A DNA stretch of 64,000 bases from Hansschlegelia beijingensis (GCF_014196425.1 NZ_JACIDR010000001.1:868001-932000), one strand, 5' to 3'. Shown: positions 26,839 to 35,447, numbered from the stretch's first letter. The notes: generated by a model not told the origin, from the letters alone. Made by a program: numbers and translations.

Positions 26839-28164
26839 ATGACTGTTTCGCCTGAGACTGGGGGCCAAGCGCCCCGGGTCAGCGACGCCTATCGCTGGAC
26901 CCAGCTCGCCGTCGGCGTGCTCTGCATGGTGATGATCGCCAACCTGCAATATGGCTGGACGTTCTTCGTCACCGACATCCAAAAGACCTTCGGCTGGGAT
27001 CGCGCCGCCATCCAGTGGGCGTTCACGCTGTTCGTGCTGTTCGAGACCTGGCTTGTCCCGGTCGAAGGCTGGTTCGTCGACAAGTACGGGCCGCGCTCCG
27101 TCGTCATGTTCGGTGGCGTGCTGTGCGGCGTCGGCTGGGTGATCAACGGCTACGCGACGTCGCTGACCGGCTTCTATATCGGCCAGGTGATCGCGGGCAT
27201 CGGCGCCGGCGCCGTATACGGCACCTGCGTCGGCAACGCTCTGAAGTGGTTCCCCGACAAGCGCGGGCTCGCCGCCGGCATCACGGCCGCCGGCTTCGGC
27301 GCCGGCTCGGCGCTGACCGTCGCCCCGATCCAGGCGATGATCGCAAACTCGGGCTTCCAGGCCGCGTTCATCAACTTCGGCATCGGCCAGGCCGTGATCA
27401 TCATGATCGCCGCGATCTTCCTCGTCGGTCCGCGGACGGGCCAGGTTCCGGTTCCGGTGGTGAGCCACAACATCGTTCAGTCGCGGCGGAACTACAGCCC
27501 CGGCGAAGTGCTCAAGCACCCGATCTTCTGGCTCATGTACCTGATGTTCGTCGCCGTGGGCGCGGGCGGCCTGATGGTCACCGCGAACCTGAAGCCGATC
27601 GCGGCCGACTTCCACATCGACAAGATCGACGTCACCCTCGCGGGCCTGACCATGACGACCGTGACCTTCGCGGCCACGATCGACCGCATCCTCAATGGCC
27701 TCACCCGTCCGTTCTTCGGCTGGATCTCCGACAAGATCGGCCGTGAGAACACGATGTTCATCGCGTTCGGCTTCGAGGGCGTGGGCATCTACCTGCTGTA
27801 CCTCTACGGCCATGACCCGGTGATGTTCGTCATCCTGACCGGCCTCGTGTTCTTCGCCTGGGGCGAGATCTACTCGCTGTTCCCGTCGACCTGCACGGAC
27901 ACGTTCGGCTCGAAGTTCGCGACCACCAACGCCGGCCTGCTCTACACGGCGAAGGGCACAGCGGCTCTGCTGGTGCCGTTCGCCAACATCCTGCAGCAGT
28001 CCAGCGGCTCTTGGGACGGCGTGTTCCTGGTGGCGGCGGCGGCGAACATCCTCGCCTCGTTGCTCGCGGTCCTCGTGCTCAAGCCCTGGCGCCGCAGCGT
28101 GGTGGCCAATGCGCAGATCGAGACGCAGGACGCCCCAGCCCCGCGGAGCGCGCCAGCCGTCTGA
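26839..28164 (+). CDS. oxlT: Oxalate/formate antiporter (MFS, OxlT type)
   Basis: A 441-residue twelve-helix carrier of the oxalate:formate antiporter family. It exchanges external oxalate for internal formate in Oxalobacter. The two substrate-binding basic residues of OxlT (Arg272 and Lys355) have counterparts at Arg283 (ATIDRILNG) and Lys372 (LLYTAKGTAAL). WTFFVTDIQKTFGW and GNALKWFPDKRGLAAGI are family blocks. TAGGAA precedes the ATG. It is divergent from frc and closed by a strong terminator, so oxalate uptake and activation are encoded side by side. Confidence 0.88.
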   Translation: MTVSPETGGQAPRVSDAYRWTQLAVGVLCMVMIANLQYGWTFFVTDIQKTFGWDRAAIQWAFTLFVLFETWLVPVEGWFVDKYGPRSVVMFGGVLCGVGWVINGYATSLTGFYIGQVIAGIGAGAVYGTCVGNALKWFPDKRGLAAGITAAGFGAGSALTVAPIQAMIANSGFQAAFINFGIGQAVIIMIAAIFLVGPRTGQVPVPVVSHNIVQSRRNYSPGEVLKHPIFWLMYLMFVAVGAGGLMVTANLKPIAADFHIDKIDVTLAGLTMTTVTFAATIDRILNGLTRPFFGWISDKIGRENTMFIAFGFEGVGIYLLYLYGHDPVMFVILTGLVFFAWGEIYSLFPSTCTDTFGSKFATTNAGLLYTAKGTAALLVPFANILQQSSGSWDGVFLVAAAANILASLLAVLVLKPWRRSVVANAQIETQDAPAPRSAPAV

Positions 28165-28196
28165 ACTCGGCGAGCTCCGCCCGACCGCTCGGTGCG

Positions 28197-28228
28197 AAAG
28201 GCCTCCGGCGACCCCGCCGGAGGCCTTT
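28197..28228 (+). terminator. Rho-independent terminator of oxlT
   Basis: AAAGGCCTCCGGC and GCCGGAGGCCTTT form a perfect 13-bp stem with a 6-nt loop, ending in TTT, 32 bp after the oxlT stop. Confidence 0.8.
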
Positions 28229-28290
28229 CAGCTTAACGGGTCTCAGCCTTTAGTCTGCGGCGGTATGAAACTTCGCCACAGCGCCTCGCT

Positions 28291-28302
28291 CTGGTATGCA
28301 AA
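28291..28302. promoter_or_regulatory. Candidate autoregulatory FCD-GntR operator
   Basis: CTGGTATGCAAA, 9 of 12 bases matching CTGGTATACCAG with an intact left half, 25 bp before the regulator start. Read on the other strand it contains TTTGCATACCAG, nearly the oxlT site. Confidence 0.45.
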
Positions 28303-28326
28303 GTTGCGGTCAGAGTTGTCCGGGGA

Positions 28327-29061
28327 GTGAATGCTTTGAGAACACCGTTGCGGTGGCCTGTCGAGGACGACCCGCACGACGAACTCGTTCTCGAGCGTTT
28401 TGCGCCCGAGGAGACCTACAAGACGAGGGTCTACGCCGCCCTCAAGCAAGCCATCGTCAACATGGACATCTACTCCTCGGAGGATCCGACCTGGCTGGAC
28501 GAGCGCCAGCTGTCGGAGCGCCTGGGGGTGAGCCGCACGCCCGTCCGCGAGGCGATCGCCATGCTGGAGCAGGAGGGATTCGTTAAGTCGATGCCCCGCC
28601 GCGGCATCATGGTCCTGAAGAAGACGCGGCGCGAAGTCACCGAGATGATCGAAGCCTGGGCCGCGCTTGAGAGCATGGCGGCCCGCCTTGCCGCCCAGAA
28701 GGCGAGCGACTCCGACATCGGCAAGCTTCGCAAGCTTTTCGAAGGCTTCAACGAGAGCCACAGGCCGGCCGATTACCTGAGCGAATATTCGGCCGCCAAC
28801 ATCCAGTTTCATCAGACCCTGATCAGGCTCAGCGGCTCCCACGTGCTGCTCGAGATCACGTCGAACATCCTCATGCATGTCCGCGGCATCCGGCAGATCA
28901 CGATCGGCCGCGACGACCGCGCGACGCGCTCGATGGACGACCATCTGGCGATCATCGAAGCGCTCGAGCGGCGCGACGTGGACGGAGCCGAACGCCGGTC
29001 GCGAGAGCACACGCTGGGGCTTGCGCGCTACGTCGAGGAGCACGGCGACATCTTCGACTGA
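28327..29061 (+). CDS. GntR-family regulator with FCD ligand domain
   Basis: A 244-residue FadR-subfamily regulator. The winged helix-turn-helix lies at about 35-100 (LDERQLSERLGVSRTPVREAIAMLEQEGFV). The FCD domain follows with metal-binding positions visible: Asn and His in ANIQFHQ, His in DDHLAII and His in SREHTLG. FCD proteins usually sense small organic acids. It sits between oxlT and the ligase pair, and FCD-type palindromes precede frc, oxlT, itself and the ligase genes. I infer that it senses an oxalate-pathway acid. The start is a GTG after GGGGA. Confidence 0.85.
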   Translation: MNALRTPLRWPVEDDPHDELVLERFAPEETYKTRVYAALKQAIVNMDIYSSEDPTWLDERQLSERLGVSRTPVREAIAMLEQEGFVKSMPRRGIMVLKKTRREVTEMIEAWAALESMAARLAAQKASDSDIGKLRKLFEGFNESHRPADYLSEYSAANIQFHQTLIRLSGSHVLLEITSNILMHVRGIRQITIGRDDRATRSMDDHLAIIEALERRDVDGAERRSREHTLGLARYVEEHGDIFD

Positions 29062-29107
29062 ACGGCCGCGAGCGTCCGCCCTTGGGCGACTTGGCGCTCG
29101 GAAGCAT

Positions 29108-29119
29108 CGGGTATACCAA
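29108..29119. promoter_or_regulatory. Candidate FCD-GntR operator upstream of the ligase pair
   Basis: CGGGTATACCAA contains the perfect core GGTATACC and matches CTGGTATACCAG at 10 of 12 bases, 41 bp before the SucC-like start. GGTATACC is, from memory, also the core of UxuR/ExuR sites, another FCD regulator pair. Confidence 0.55.
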
Positions 29120-29160
29120 AGAGCGCCGCCCAGGCGCCCGATGGAGGGACTTGTCGCGCC

Positions 29161-30333
29161 ATGCGACTCCACGAATTCCAGGCGAAGCGGCTGCTGGCCG
29201 ACTATGGATTGCCCACGCCGCGCGGCGGGGTCGCGTTCACGCCCGACGAGGCGGAGGCGATCGCCCGTGACCTCGCGGTCAGCCCGCTCGCGGTCAAGGC
29301 GCAGGTCCTCGCCGGCGACCGGCTGCAGGCAGGCGGCGTGCGGATGGTGCAGGGGCCGGCCACGGTGCGTTCGGCCGCCGCCTCCATGCTGGGACAGCGG
29401 CTAGCGACCGCCCAGACCGAAGACGAAGGCCTGATCGTCCGGCGCGTCTATGTGGAGGAGGGGGTCGCGATCGCGCGGTCGCTCTACCTGACGCTGCTGA
29501 TCGATCTCAGGACCGCGGGACTCATCGTCATCGGCAGCCCCGAAGGGGGCGAGGGGATCGAGGAGCGCGAGCGCAGAGGGGACCTGCGCTGCGAGCGATT
29601 GAGCCTGCCCGTCGGCGGTCCCGCCGATCGCGCGGAACTCTCCGGCTTCCTCGGCCGACTCGGTCTCGAGGGAGCGACCCTCGAGCGTGGTTGCGATCTC
29701 GTCGAGGGGTTGAGGCGCGCCTTCGTGGAGCTCGACGCCAGCCTCATCGAGATCAACCCGTTGGCGGTCACGACCTCCGGCGAGCTCAAGGCGATCGACG
29801 TCAAGATGGCGGTCGACGACAACGCCCTGTTCCGTCATCCGGAGCTCGCCTCGTTGCGCGACGAGGCGGAGGCCGAGCGGATGAAGCTGAGCGCGCACCG
29901 CAACCAGCTGAATTTCGTCCAGCTCGACGGCGATATCGGCATCGTCTCCAACGGCGCCGGATTGGGCCTCGCGACGCTCGACATGGTCCATCGCGCCGGC
30001 GGCCGGCCGGCGAACTTCATGGACATTCGAACCACGGCGCGCAGCCTCGACATCGCGCACGGATTCGCGCTGCTGCTTGACAATCCGAAGATCCGCACGC
30101 TGCTGATGAACGTGCATGGCGGCGGCATGCAGTCCTGCGACACGATCGCCGAAGGCCTCGGGATCGCGCTGCGCAAGTCCGGCCGCAAGCTGCCGATCGT
30201 GGTCCGCCTCGCCGGCCTCAACGCCGACCTCGGGCGCTACCGGCTCGCCAACTTCGGCTGCCACGTCATAGAGGCGCCGGACATGGGTACGGCCGCCGAA
30301 CACGCTGTCGCCGTGGCGGCGGGGAGGACCTGA
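29161..30333 (+). CDS. Divergent SucC/MtkA-like acyl-CoA ligase beta subunit
   Basis: A 390-residue ATP-grasp plus C-terminal flavodoxin-like protein of the succinate/malate-CoA ligase beta family. Key residues keep E. coli SucC numbering: Lys46, Mg ligands Asn199 (EINP) and Asp213 (AIDVKM), and Asn264 (SNGAG). Others differ. The nucleotide loop GGRGKAGG reads GDRLQAGG (52-59), the GGG after NFLDV is Arg-Thr-Thr (290-292), and the substrate loop GGIVR reads GGGMQ (320-324). So the nucleotide and acid pockets are changed while the scaffold is kept. It forms an operon with the alpha subunit (1 bp apart). The substrate is unknown; malate, oxalate or formate are candidates from context. Confidence 0.7.
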   Translation: MRLHEFQAKRLLADYGLPTPRGGVAFTPDEAEAIARDLAVSPLAVKAQVLAGDRLQAGGVRMVQGPATVRSAAASMLGQRLATAQTEDEGLIVRRVYVEEGVAIARSLYLTLLIDLRTAGLIVIGSPEGGEGIEERERRGDLRCERLSLPVGGPADRAELSGFLGRLGLEGATLERGCDLVEGLRRAFVELDASLIEINPLAVTTSGELKAIDVKMAVDDNALFRHPELASLRDEAEAERMKLSAHRNQLNFVQLDGDIGIVSNGAGLGLATLDMVHRAGGRPANFMDIRTTARSLDIAHGFALLLDNPKIRTLLMNVHGGGMQSCDTIAEGLGIALRKSGRKLPIVVRLAGLNADLGRYRLANFGCHVIEAPDMGTAAEHAVAVAAGRT

Positions 30334-30334
30334 C

Positions 30335-31216
30335 ATGGCGATCCTCCTCGACCGCGATACGCGCGTGCTGTGCCAGGGGATGACCGGCTGGGCCGGCAGC
30401 CACCACGTCGCGCAGATGATCGAATACGGCACCCAGGTCGTCGCCGGCGTCACGCCCGGCAAGGGCGGACGCACGCATCTCGGCCTGCCGGTCTATGACC
30501 GGGTCGCGGACGCCCGGAGCGAAACCGGGGCGAACGCCAGCATCGTCTTCGTGCCGCCCGTCAATGCGGCCGCGGCGATGATCGAGGCGATCGAAGCCGA
30601 GATCCCGCTGGTCGTGACCGTGACCGAGCGGGTCCCGGTGCTCGACATGGTGCGGGTGCGGGACGCCCTTAGGGGCTCCGGAACACGGCTCGTCGGCGCC
30701 AACTCGCAGGGCGTCCTCGCTCCCGGAATCTGCAAGCTTGGCGTCATGGCGACGGGGTCGGAACGTCCCGGCGTCGTCGGCGTCGTCTCGCGCTCCGCCT
30801 CGCTCACCAGCGAGGTGGTCGCGCAATTGACGGAGGCGGGCCTGGGACAGTCGACCACGGTGGGCGTTGGCGGCGATCCCGTGCATGGCATGTCGATGCG
30901 TGATTGCCTTGAGCTGTTCCTCGCCGACGACGAGACAAAGGGCGTCGTGCTGATCGGCGAGATCGGCGGCTTCGAGGAGGAAGAGGTCGCGGACTTCATC
31001 GCCCAGGTGAGGCCAGCCAAGCCGATCGTTTCGCTGGTCGTCGGGATCCACGCGCCGCGCGAGCGCCGCATGGGCCATGCCGGCGCGCTGACGTCCGGCG
31101 GTTCCGGCGACGCGGCCGCCAAGGCGGCGGCGCTGGAGCGAGCCGGCGCCCGCATCGCGGCCAGCGCGCATCTCGTAGGCCGCACGATGGCCGAAGCCCT
31201 GTCCGGCGGCCGCTAG
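30335..31216 (+). CDS. Divergent SucD/MtkB-like acyl-CoA ligase alpha subunit
   Basis: A 293-residue CoA-binding subunit partnering the preceding gene. The phosphorylated histidine is His248 in RRMGHAGAL, Glu209 lies in GEIGG, and GVTPGKGG is intact. The CoA-contact motif PNCPG is altered to ANSQG (122-126), and SRSGTLTYE reads SRSASLTSE. The enzyme should still run through a phospho-histidine intermediate, but with a modified active site. Neither TCA-cycle nor serine-cycle genes are adjacent, which argues against ordinary succinate-CoA or malate-CoA ligase. Confidence 0.7.
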   Translation: MAILLDRDTRVLCQGMTGWAGSHHVAQMIEYGTQVVAGVTPGKGGRTHLGLPVYDRVADARSETGANASIVFVPPVNAAAAMIEAIEAEIPLVVTVTERVPVLDMVRVRDALRGSGTRLVGANSQGVLAPGICKLGVMATGSERPGVVGVVSRSASLTSEVVAQLTEAGLGQSTTVGVGGDPVHGMSMRDCLELFLADDETKGVVLIGEIGGFEEEEVADFIAQVRPAKPIVSLVVGIHAPRERRMGHAGALTSGGSGDAAAKAAALERAGARIAASAHLVGRTMAEALSGGR

Positions 31217-31397
31217 CAGGCGATCTCTCGACAAGAGCGGCGCTGCCTGACGCCCGGGGCGACCAGGCGACGAGCGCCCGCGCTCTGGCCGGACGCGGTC
31301 GAGGAACCGCAAAGTGATGGGCGCGGCGCCTCGCCAACGCTGTCTCGGGACGGCAAGTTCACGGTCCGCTGTTCGTCGCGAGAAAGGATCGTCGCCA

Positions 31398-31796
31398 ATG
31401 TTCGCCGCCGCATCGACCCGCTGGGCGCCCTACGTCCTCAGCATCCTCCGGATCATGTCCGCTCTGCTGTTCATCGCCCACGGAACGATGAAGCTCATTG
31501 GGTTTCCGGCCGCCTACCCCAACCCGTTGACGGCGCTCTCCGCCACGGCCGGCGGCCTGGAGATGTTCGGGGGCCTGTTGCTGGCGATCGGCCTCTTCAC
31601 GCGCCCGGTCGCGTTCCTGCTGTCGGGGCAGATGGCGGTCGCCTACTTCATGGCCCACGCGCCGAAGAGCTTCTACCCGGTGCTGAACGGCGGCGACGCG
31701 GCGATCCTGTTCTGCTTCGTCTTCCTCTATCTCGTGTTCGCCGGCCCGGGCCCATGGAGCATCGACGCCATGCGGGCGAAGGGCCGTCCGGTCTGA
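31398..31796 (+). CDS. DoxX-family membrane protein
   Basis: A 132-residue protein with four hydrophobic helices and the DoxX pattern: LRIMSALLFIAHGTMKL, GGLEMFGGLLLAIGLFTRPVA and MAVAYFMAHAPKSFYPVLNGG. DoxX relatives are linked to thiosulfate:quinone oxidoreductase or to redox stress, but most are uncharacterised. The ATG at 31398 has AAGGA nine bases upstream. Its 3' end overlaps the convergent BatD-like gene by 70 bp. Confidence 0.8.
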   Translation: MFAAASTRWAPYVLSILRIMSALLFIAHGTMKLIGFPAAYPNPLTALSATAGGLEMFGGLLLAIGLFTRPVAFLLSGQMAVAYFMAHAPKSFYPVLNGGDAAILFCFVFLYLVFAGPGPWSIDAMRAKGRPV

Positions 31797-33088
31797 GGCT
31801 TGTTCTCGAGCTTCGGCCCGTCGAGCGGCGCAAGGCCCGAGCGGGCCGCGTCCCGTCTGGTCGCGACGCTGCGCCGCGCTGCGGCGATCGCCCGAGCGAG
31901 CCGTCGGAGGTCAGGGAGCGGCGCGGCCTTGTTGTCGTAGAGATGACGGTCGAGCTCGGCGATCGCCGCCCGGATGTCGCTGCGGCCTGACCACGCCGCG
32001 GTGCGCTCCGGTTCGGCGCGCGCGAGCTCGGAGATCGCGGCGCGCGCGCCGGCCGCGTCGGCGCGCCTGGCGGCCGCCTTGAGCTTCCAGAGCGCCCGCG
32101 GCGGCAAGGCCGGCAGCACCGGACGTCGGCCTCCGCCGACGAGCAGCAGCGCGACGCCGGCCAGAAAAGCCAGCAACCCCGCCGCCGCCGTGGCGGCGGC
32201 GGACGGGCGCTCGACCGTGGTCGCCGCGCCGCCGGGCGCGCCGGCGGCCGCGGCCCACGCCATGCGCTGCGCCGGTATGGTGGCGGTCCGCATCGTCCTG
32301 GAGACGGTGTCGAACCAGGGGATCTGCACCGGCTCCACGATCGCCGGAAAGGCCGTCGTCGGCCGCATGTCCCACCGATAGACCGCGCGCGCGACAGGGC
32401 CGGACGCGGTGATCCGCGTGTCCCGTTCCGTCGGCCCGCGGAAGCTGATGACGCCGGGGGAGCGCATCACCGGGGGTGGGGGAAGCTGCTCGGCCGTCAC
32501 GCCGAAAGCCTCGATGGTGACCGTGCGCCGCGTGGTCTCGCCGCGCGGAACGTGGTTCGGGTCCGAGGCCCACTCGTCCGTGACCCGAACCTCGCTCGCC
32601 GGAAGCCACCAGGCGCTAGGGTCGGACGGTCCTCCGGGGCCGTTCCATTTGGCGATGTTGATCGTGACCGGCGGCGACTTCACCTCCAGCTCCCGGCTGC
32701 CCACGCCGTCGACCACGCTCAGTTTGTGGGTGAAGCTGCCGATCGTGAGGGGGCCGCTCTTCTCGGCGAAGACCGCGATCACCCGCTCGTAGCCGGTGGC
32801 GGAGAAGCCGCCGAAGTTCGTCTCGAACGCCCTGTCCATGGTCAGGTGCATCCAGCCGAAATCGGTCAGCGACGGCTGCAGCAGATGCTGGATCTTGATC
32901 CTGGGGCGATAGGTCCCGCGGATGCGCACGAGGATCAGCTCGTTCGGATAAGGGTCGACGCCGTGTGTCTCGGGCAGGACCTCGAGCTTCACGTCATCGA
33001 AGATCGACCGCTCCTGGGCGGCCGCGGAGGCGGCCAGCATGGGCCCCGCTAGCAGGATCGCCAGGGTGAGGAGACGCCTCTTCGCCAT
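31727..33088 (-). CDS. BatD-like exported protein of the MoxR-vWA operon
   Basis: About 453 residues from the ATG at 33088, which has GAGGAG at a good distance. An overlapping ATG at 33097 is too close to that site. It has an N-terminal signal peptide (RRLLTLAILLAGPMLAASAAAQ), a large periplasmic beta-rich region, a membrane helix at about 310-330 (AGLLAFLAGVALLLVGGG) and an Arg/Ala-rich cytoplasmic tail. Position at the end of a MoxR/DUF58/vWA operon matches BatD/BatE-type proteins. Its role in assembling or folding an exported target is inferred from those systems. Confidence 0.6.
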   Translation of the reverse strand: MAKRRLLTLAILLAGPMLAASAAAQERSIFDDVKLEVLPETHGVDPYPNELILVRIRGTYRPRIKIQHLLQPSLTDFGWMHLTMDRAFETNFGGFSATGYERVIAVFAEKSGPLTIGSFTHKLSVVDGVGSRELEVKSPPVTINIAKWNGPGGPSDPSAWWLPASEVRVTDEWASDPNHVPRGETTRRTVTIEAFGVTAEQLPPPPVMRSPGVISFRGPTERDTRITASGPVARAVYRWDMRPTTAFPAIVEPVQIPWFDTVSRTMRTATIPAQRMAWAAAAGAPGGAATTVERPSAAATAAAGLLAFLAGVALLLVGGGRRPVLPALPPRALWKLKAAARRADAAGARAAISELARAEPERTAAWSGRSDIRAAIAELDRHLYDNKAAPLPDLRRLARAIAAARRSVATRRDAARSGLAPLDGPKLENKPQTGRPFARMASMLHGPGPANTR

Positions 33089-33093
33089 CAGGA

Positions 33094-34029
33094 TCATGCT
33101 CCTCTTCGGAACAGCATGAGCAGCGGAAGAGCCGCTGCGAAAAGCAGCCAGCGCCCGAGATCATACCAGGCGAGCGATGCGTATGCGCCGGGGCCCAGCC
33201 TCTGCGCCGCTCCGCGCGCGAGCCGGTCCTCGACTGGCGCGAGATGCTCGATATCCGAGGCGGTTCCCCCGCCGATGGAGGCGAGCGCGTCGAGTTCGGG
33301 GCGTCCCGTGGGCTTCGGGCCCGGCGGAGCCGCGGAGGGCGCCTTGGGCGCGACGTAGAGAGCGTGAACGGCGTGGCCGTCATCGGCGAGGGCGCGGGCT
33401 TCGTTCCGCGCGCCTTCGTCGATGCCGCCGCCGTCGGTGATGAGGATCACGTCGCCGGAGACGACTTCCGCGTCCGCAAGCGTCTTCCGCGCCAGGGCGA
33501 GCGCGCGCGTGGGGGCGCTGCCGAGATCAGGCACGGCGCCGCCGTCGAGCGAGAACAGCGTGGTCTCGAGCCCCTTCCGGTCTGCGGTGGGCGGGCTCAC
33601 CAGATAGGCGTCGCCCGCGAAGGCGATGACGGCGACCTGCCGCGAGCCTCCGGCTTCCGCAGCCTCGAGCGCGGCGATCTTGGCGTCGCGGAATTGCGGG
33701 CTGTCGGCGACGGAACGCGAAAGATCGAGCGCGATGATGATCGTGTCGAGGTTGCGGAAGCTCGACGTCTGACTGCGCTCGACGGCGGGACCGAGCAGCG
33801 CGAGCGCGATCAGGGCCGATCCGGCTGCGGCGAAGGCCGCTCCGCCGCCTTTCCCGGCCACCACCGCCCCGCGCCGGGTGAGGGCCTCCAGCAGATGCGG
33901 ATCGACCGCTCTCCGCCAGTCGCCGACCCCGCCCGCGCGACGGACGGCGGCCAGCATGGCCAGCGCCGCCACCGGCAGACCCAAGATCCACCATGGCCGC
34001 AGCAAGGCGAGGCCGAAAACCTCGATCAT
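33094..34029 (-). CDS. vWA-domain membrane protein (BatB-like)
   Basis: A 311-residue protein with two N-terminal helices, a von Willebrand A domain and a C-terminal helix. The MIDAS motif is DLSRS (Asp102, Ser104, Ser106), with a distal ITDGGG. The stop overlaps the next gene's first ATG and its own start overlaps the upstream vWA stop by 4 bp. In mxa clusters of methylotrophs, similar vWA proteins (MxaC/MxaL) help insert Ca2+ into methanol dehydrogenase. No dehydrogenase gene is near here. Confidence 0.75.
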   Translation of the reverse strand: MIEVFGLALLRPWWILGLPVAALAMLAAVRRAGGVGDWRRAVDPHLLEALTRRGAVVAGKGGGAAFAAAGSALIALALLGPAVERSQTSSFRNLDTIIIALDLSRSVADSPQFRDAKIAALEAAEAGGSRQVAVIAFAGDAYLVSPPTADRKGLETTLFSLDGGAVPDLGSAPTRALALARKTLADAEVVSGDVILITDGGGIDEGARNEARALADDGHAVHALYVAPKAPSAAPPGPKPTGRPELDALASIGGGTASDIEHLAPVEDRLARGAAQRLGPGAYASLAWYDLGRWLLFAAALPLLMLFRRGA

Positions 34030-34982
34030 GGGCCTCGCCTCCGGGTCAGCACGGTGCCGGCGGAAGCCATGAACGCGAGGGCGGCGGGCCAGGGCCAGAG
34101 CTCCCGCCAGATCGGCGCCGGCGGCGCGATCGACCGGGTGGGCTCGATCTCGTCGATCACGTCGATCGCCGCCTTGAGATCGTCGCTCGTCTTCACCCGG
34201 AACGCGCGGCCGCCGCTCGCCGAGGCGATCGCCTCCAGGGTTTGGACGTCGACCACATCGGGGTTGTAGTCGGTCTCGCCGAGAGCGCGGGGGCCCATGG
34301 CGATGGTGTGCACGCGGACGTTCATCTCGGCGGCCAGTCTCGCGACGTCCTTGGGCGCGGAGTTGCCGGCGTTGTTGACGCCGTCCGACAGCAGCACGAC
34401 GACCCGCGACTTCGCGTCGGTCGACGCCAGCCGGCGAAGGGCGAGGCCGAGCCCGTCCCCGATGGCGGTGGAGCGGCCCACAAGGCCGATAACGAAGCCG
34501 TCCAGCGACCGCGCGACCGCCTCGACGTCATAGCTCGGCGGCGACACGACCGCCGCCCGATCCGCATAGGCCACGACGCCGACGCGGTCGCCGGCGCGAC
34601 TGCGGATGAACCTGGCGCCGAGCGTCTTGACCACGTCGAGCCGGCGCACCGTGGCGCCGTCCAGTTCGAAGTCCGTGCGCTCCATGCTGCCGGAAAGGTC
34701 GAGCGCCATGATCAGGTCGCGCCCCGTCGTCGGCAGCGCTTGGGCGGGCAGCACGACCTGCGGGCCGGCGAGGGCGGTCACGAGGGCGATCCACGCGATC
34801 CACGCCAAGGCTGTCTTGCCGGTCGAGGCGACGGCCGACGCGTCAGCTTCTCCATGCGGGCCGGCGACGGTGCCCGGAACCTTCAGCGCCCCGCCCACCC
34901 GGCCCTCGGCCGGCAGCACGCGCCGCACGAGGAGCGGCAGCGGCAGCAGCAGAAACAGCAGGGGCGTCGCAAACTGCCACAT
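34026..34982 (-). CDS. vWA-domain membrane protein (BatA-like)
   Basis: A 318-residue protein with the BatA layout: an N-terminal hydrophobic helix (FATPLLFLLLPLPLLVRR), a second helix at about 58-75, the vWA domain with MIDAS DLSGS (Asp95, Ser97, Ser99) and LLSDGVNNAG, and a C-terminal helix. It would face the periplasm or cytoplasm as a metal-dependent adhesion module and cooperate with MoxR ATPase. Fourth gene of the moxR operon, with tight spacing on both sides. Confidence 0.78.
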   Translation of the reverse strand: MWQFATPLLFLLLPLPLLVRRVLPAEGRVGGALKVPGTVAGPHGEADASAVASTGKTALAWIAWIALVTALAGPQVVLPAQALPTTGRDLIMALDLSGSMERTDFELDGATVRRLDVVKTLGARFIRSRAGDRVGVVAYADRAAVVSPPSYDVEAVARSLDGFVIGLVGRSTAIGDGLGLALRRLASTDAKSRVVVLLSDGVNNAGNSAPKDVARLAAEMNVRVHTIAMGPRALGETDYNPDVVDVQTLEAIASASGGRAFRVKTSDDLKAAIDVIDEIEPTRSIAPPAPIWRELWPWPAALAFMASAGTVLTRRRGP

Positions 34983-34985
34983 CCG

Positions 34986-35447
34986 TCAGCGCCGAAGGCC
35001 GGAGATCAGCGCCGCGAGTCGACGATCGATCTCACCCTCTGCCTCGCCTGCGCCGTCGGGCCGCACGTAAAGGCCCGTGGCGAACACCTGTCCGGCGCCG
35101 GAGGTGAAAAAGTCCGTGCGGAGGACGCGGTCCAGCGTCTCGCCCCAGGCGAGACCCTCGCGGCGCGCCGCTTCGTCGCCGTCGATCGTTCTCACCACCC
35201 GGCGCAGCAGCGCGGCCTGCGCGACGCGCCGATCGGGCTCGGGCAGATCCTTCGCCCGATGGAGGGCGTCGAGCGCGGAGACGCGCAACGACTGCTTCGG
35301 CCGGAACAGCACGCGGATCGCGATCGCGGCCGCGAGCGCCGCCAGCAGCCCGACCGCGGCAGAAAGCCAGATGTCGGACCAGAACGACGCCGGCTGTTCC
35401 GGAAGGTGCAGACCCCGGAGGCCGTCGAGCGGATCAGTGGACGGCAT
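34986..35447 (-). CDS. DUF4381 membrane protein
   Basis: A 153-residue protein with one clear membrane helix (IWLSAAVGLLAALAAAIAIRVLF, about 26-48) and a basic cytoplasmic domain. The length, topology and place between DUF58 and vWA genes fit the DUF4381 family found in Bat-type operons. It overlaps the DUF58 gene by 14 bp. No catalytic motif is visible. Confidence 0.65.
   Translation of the reverse strand: MPSTDPLDGLRGLHLPEQPASFWSDIWLSAAVGLLAALAAAIAIRVLFRPKQSLRVSALDALHRAKDLPEPDRRVAQAALLRRVVRTIDGDEAARREGLAWGETLDRVLRTDFFTSGAGQVFATGLYVRPDGAGEAEGEIDRRLAALISGLRR

Noticed and set aside
29161..31216. Malate-CoA ligase (mtkAB) of the serine cycle
   Set aside because: The nucleotide and substrate loops differ from MtkAB, and no other serine-cycle gene is adjacent; kept as a divergent family member.
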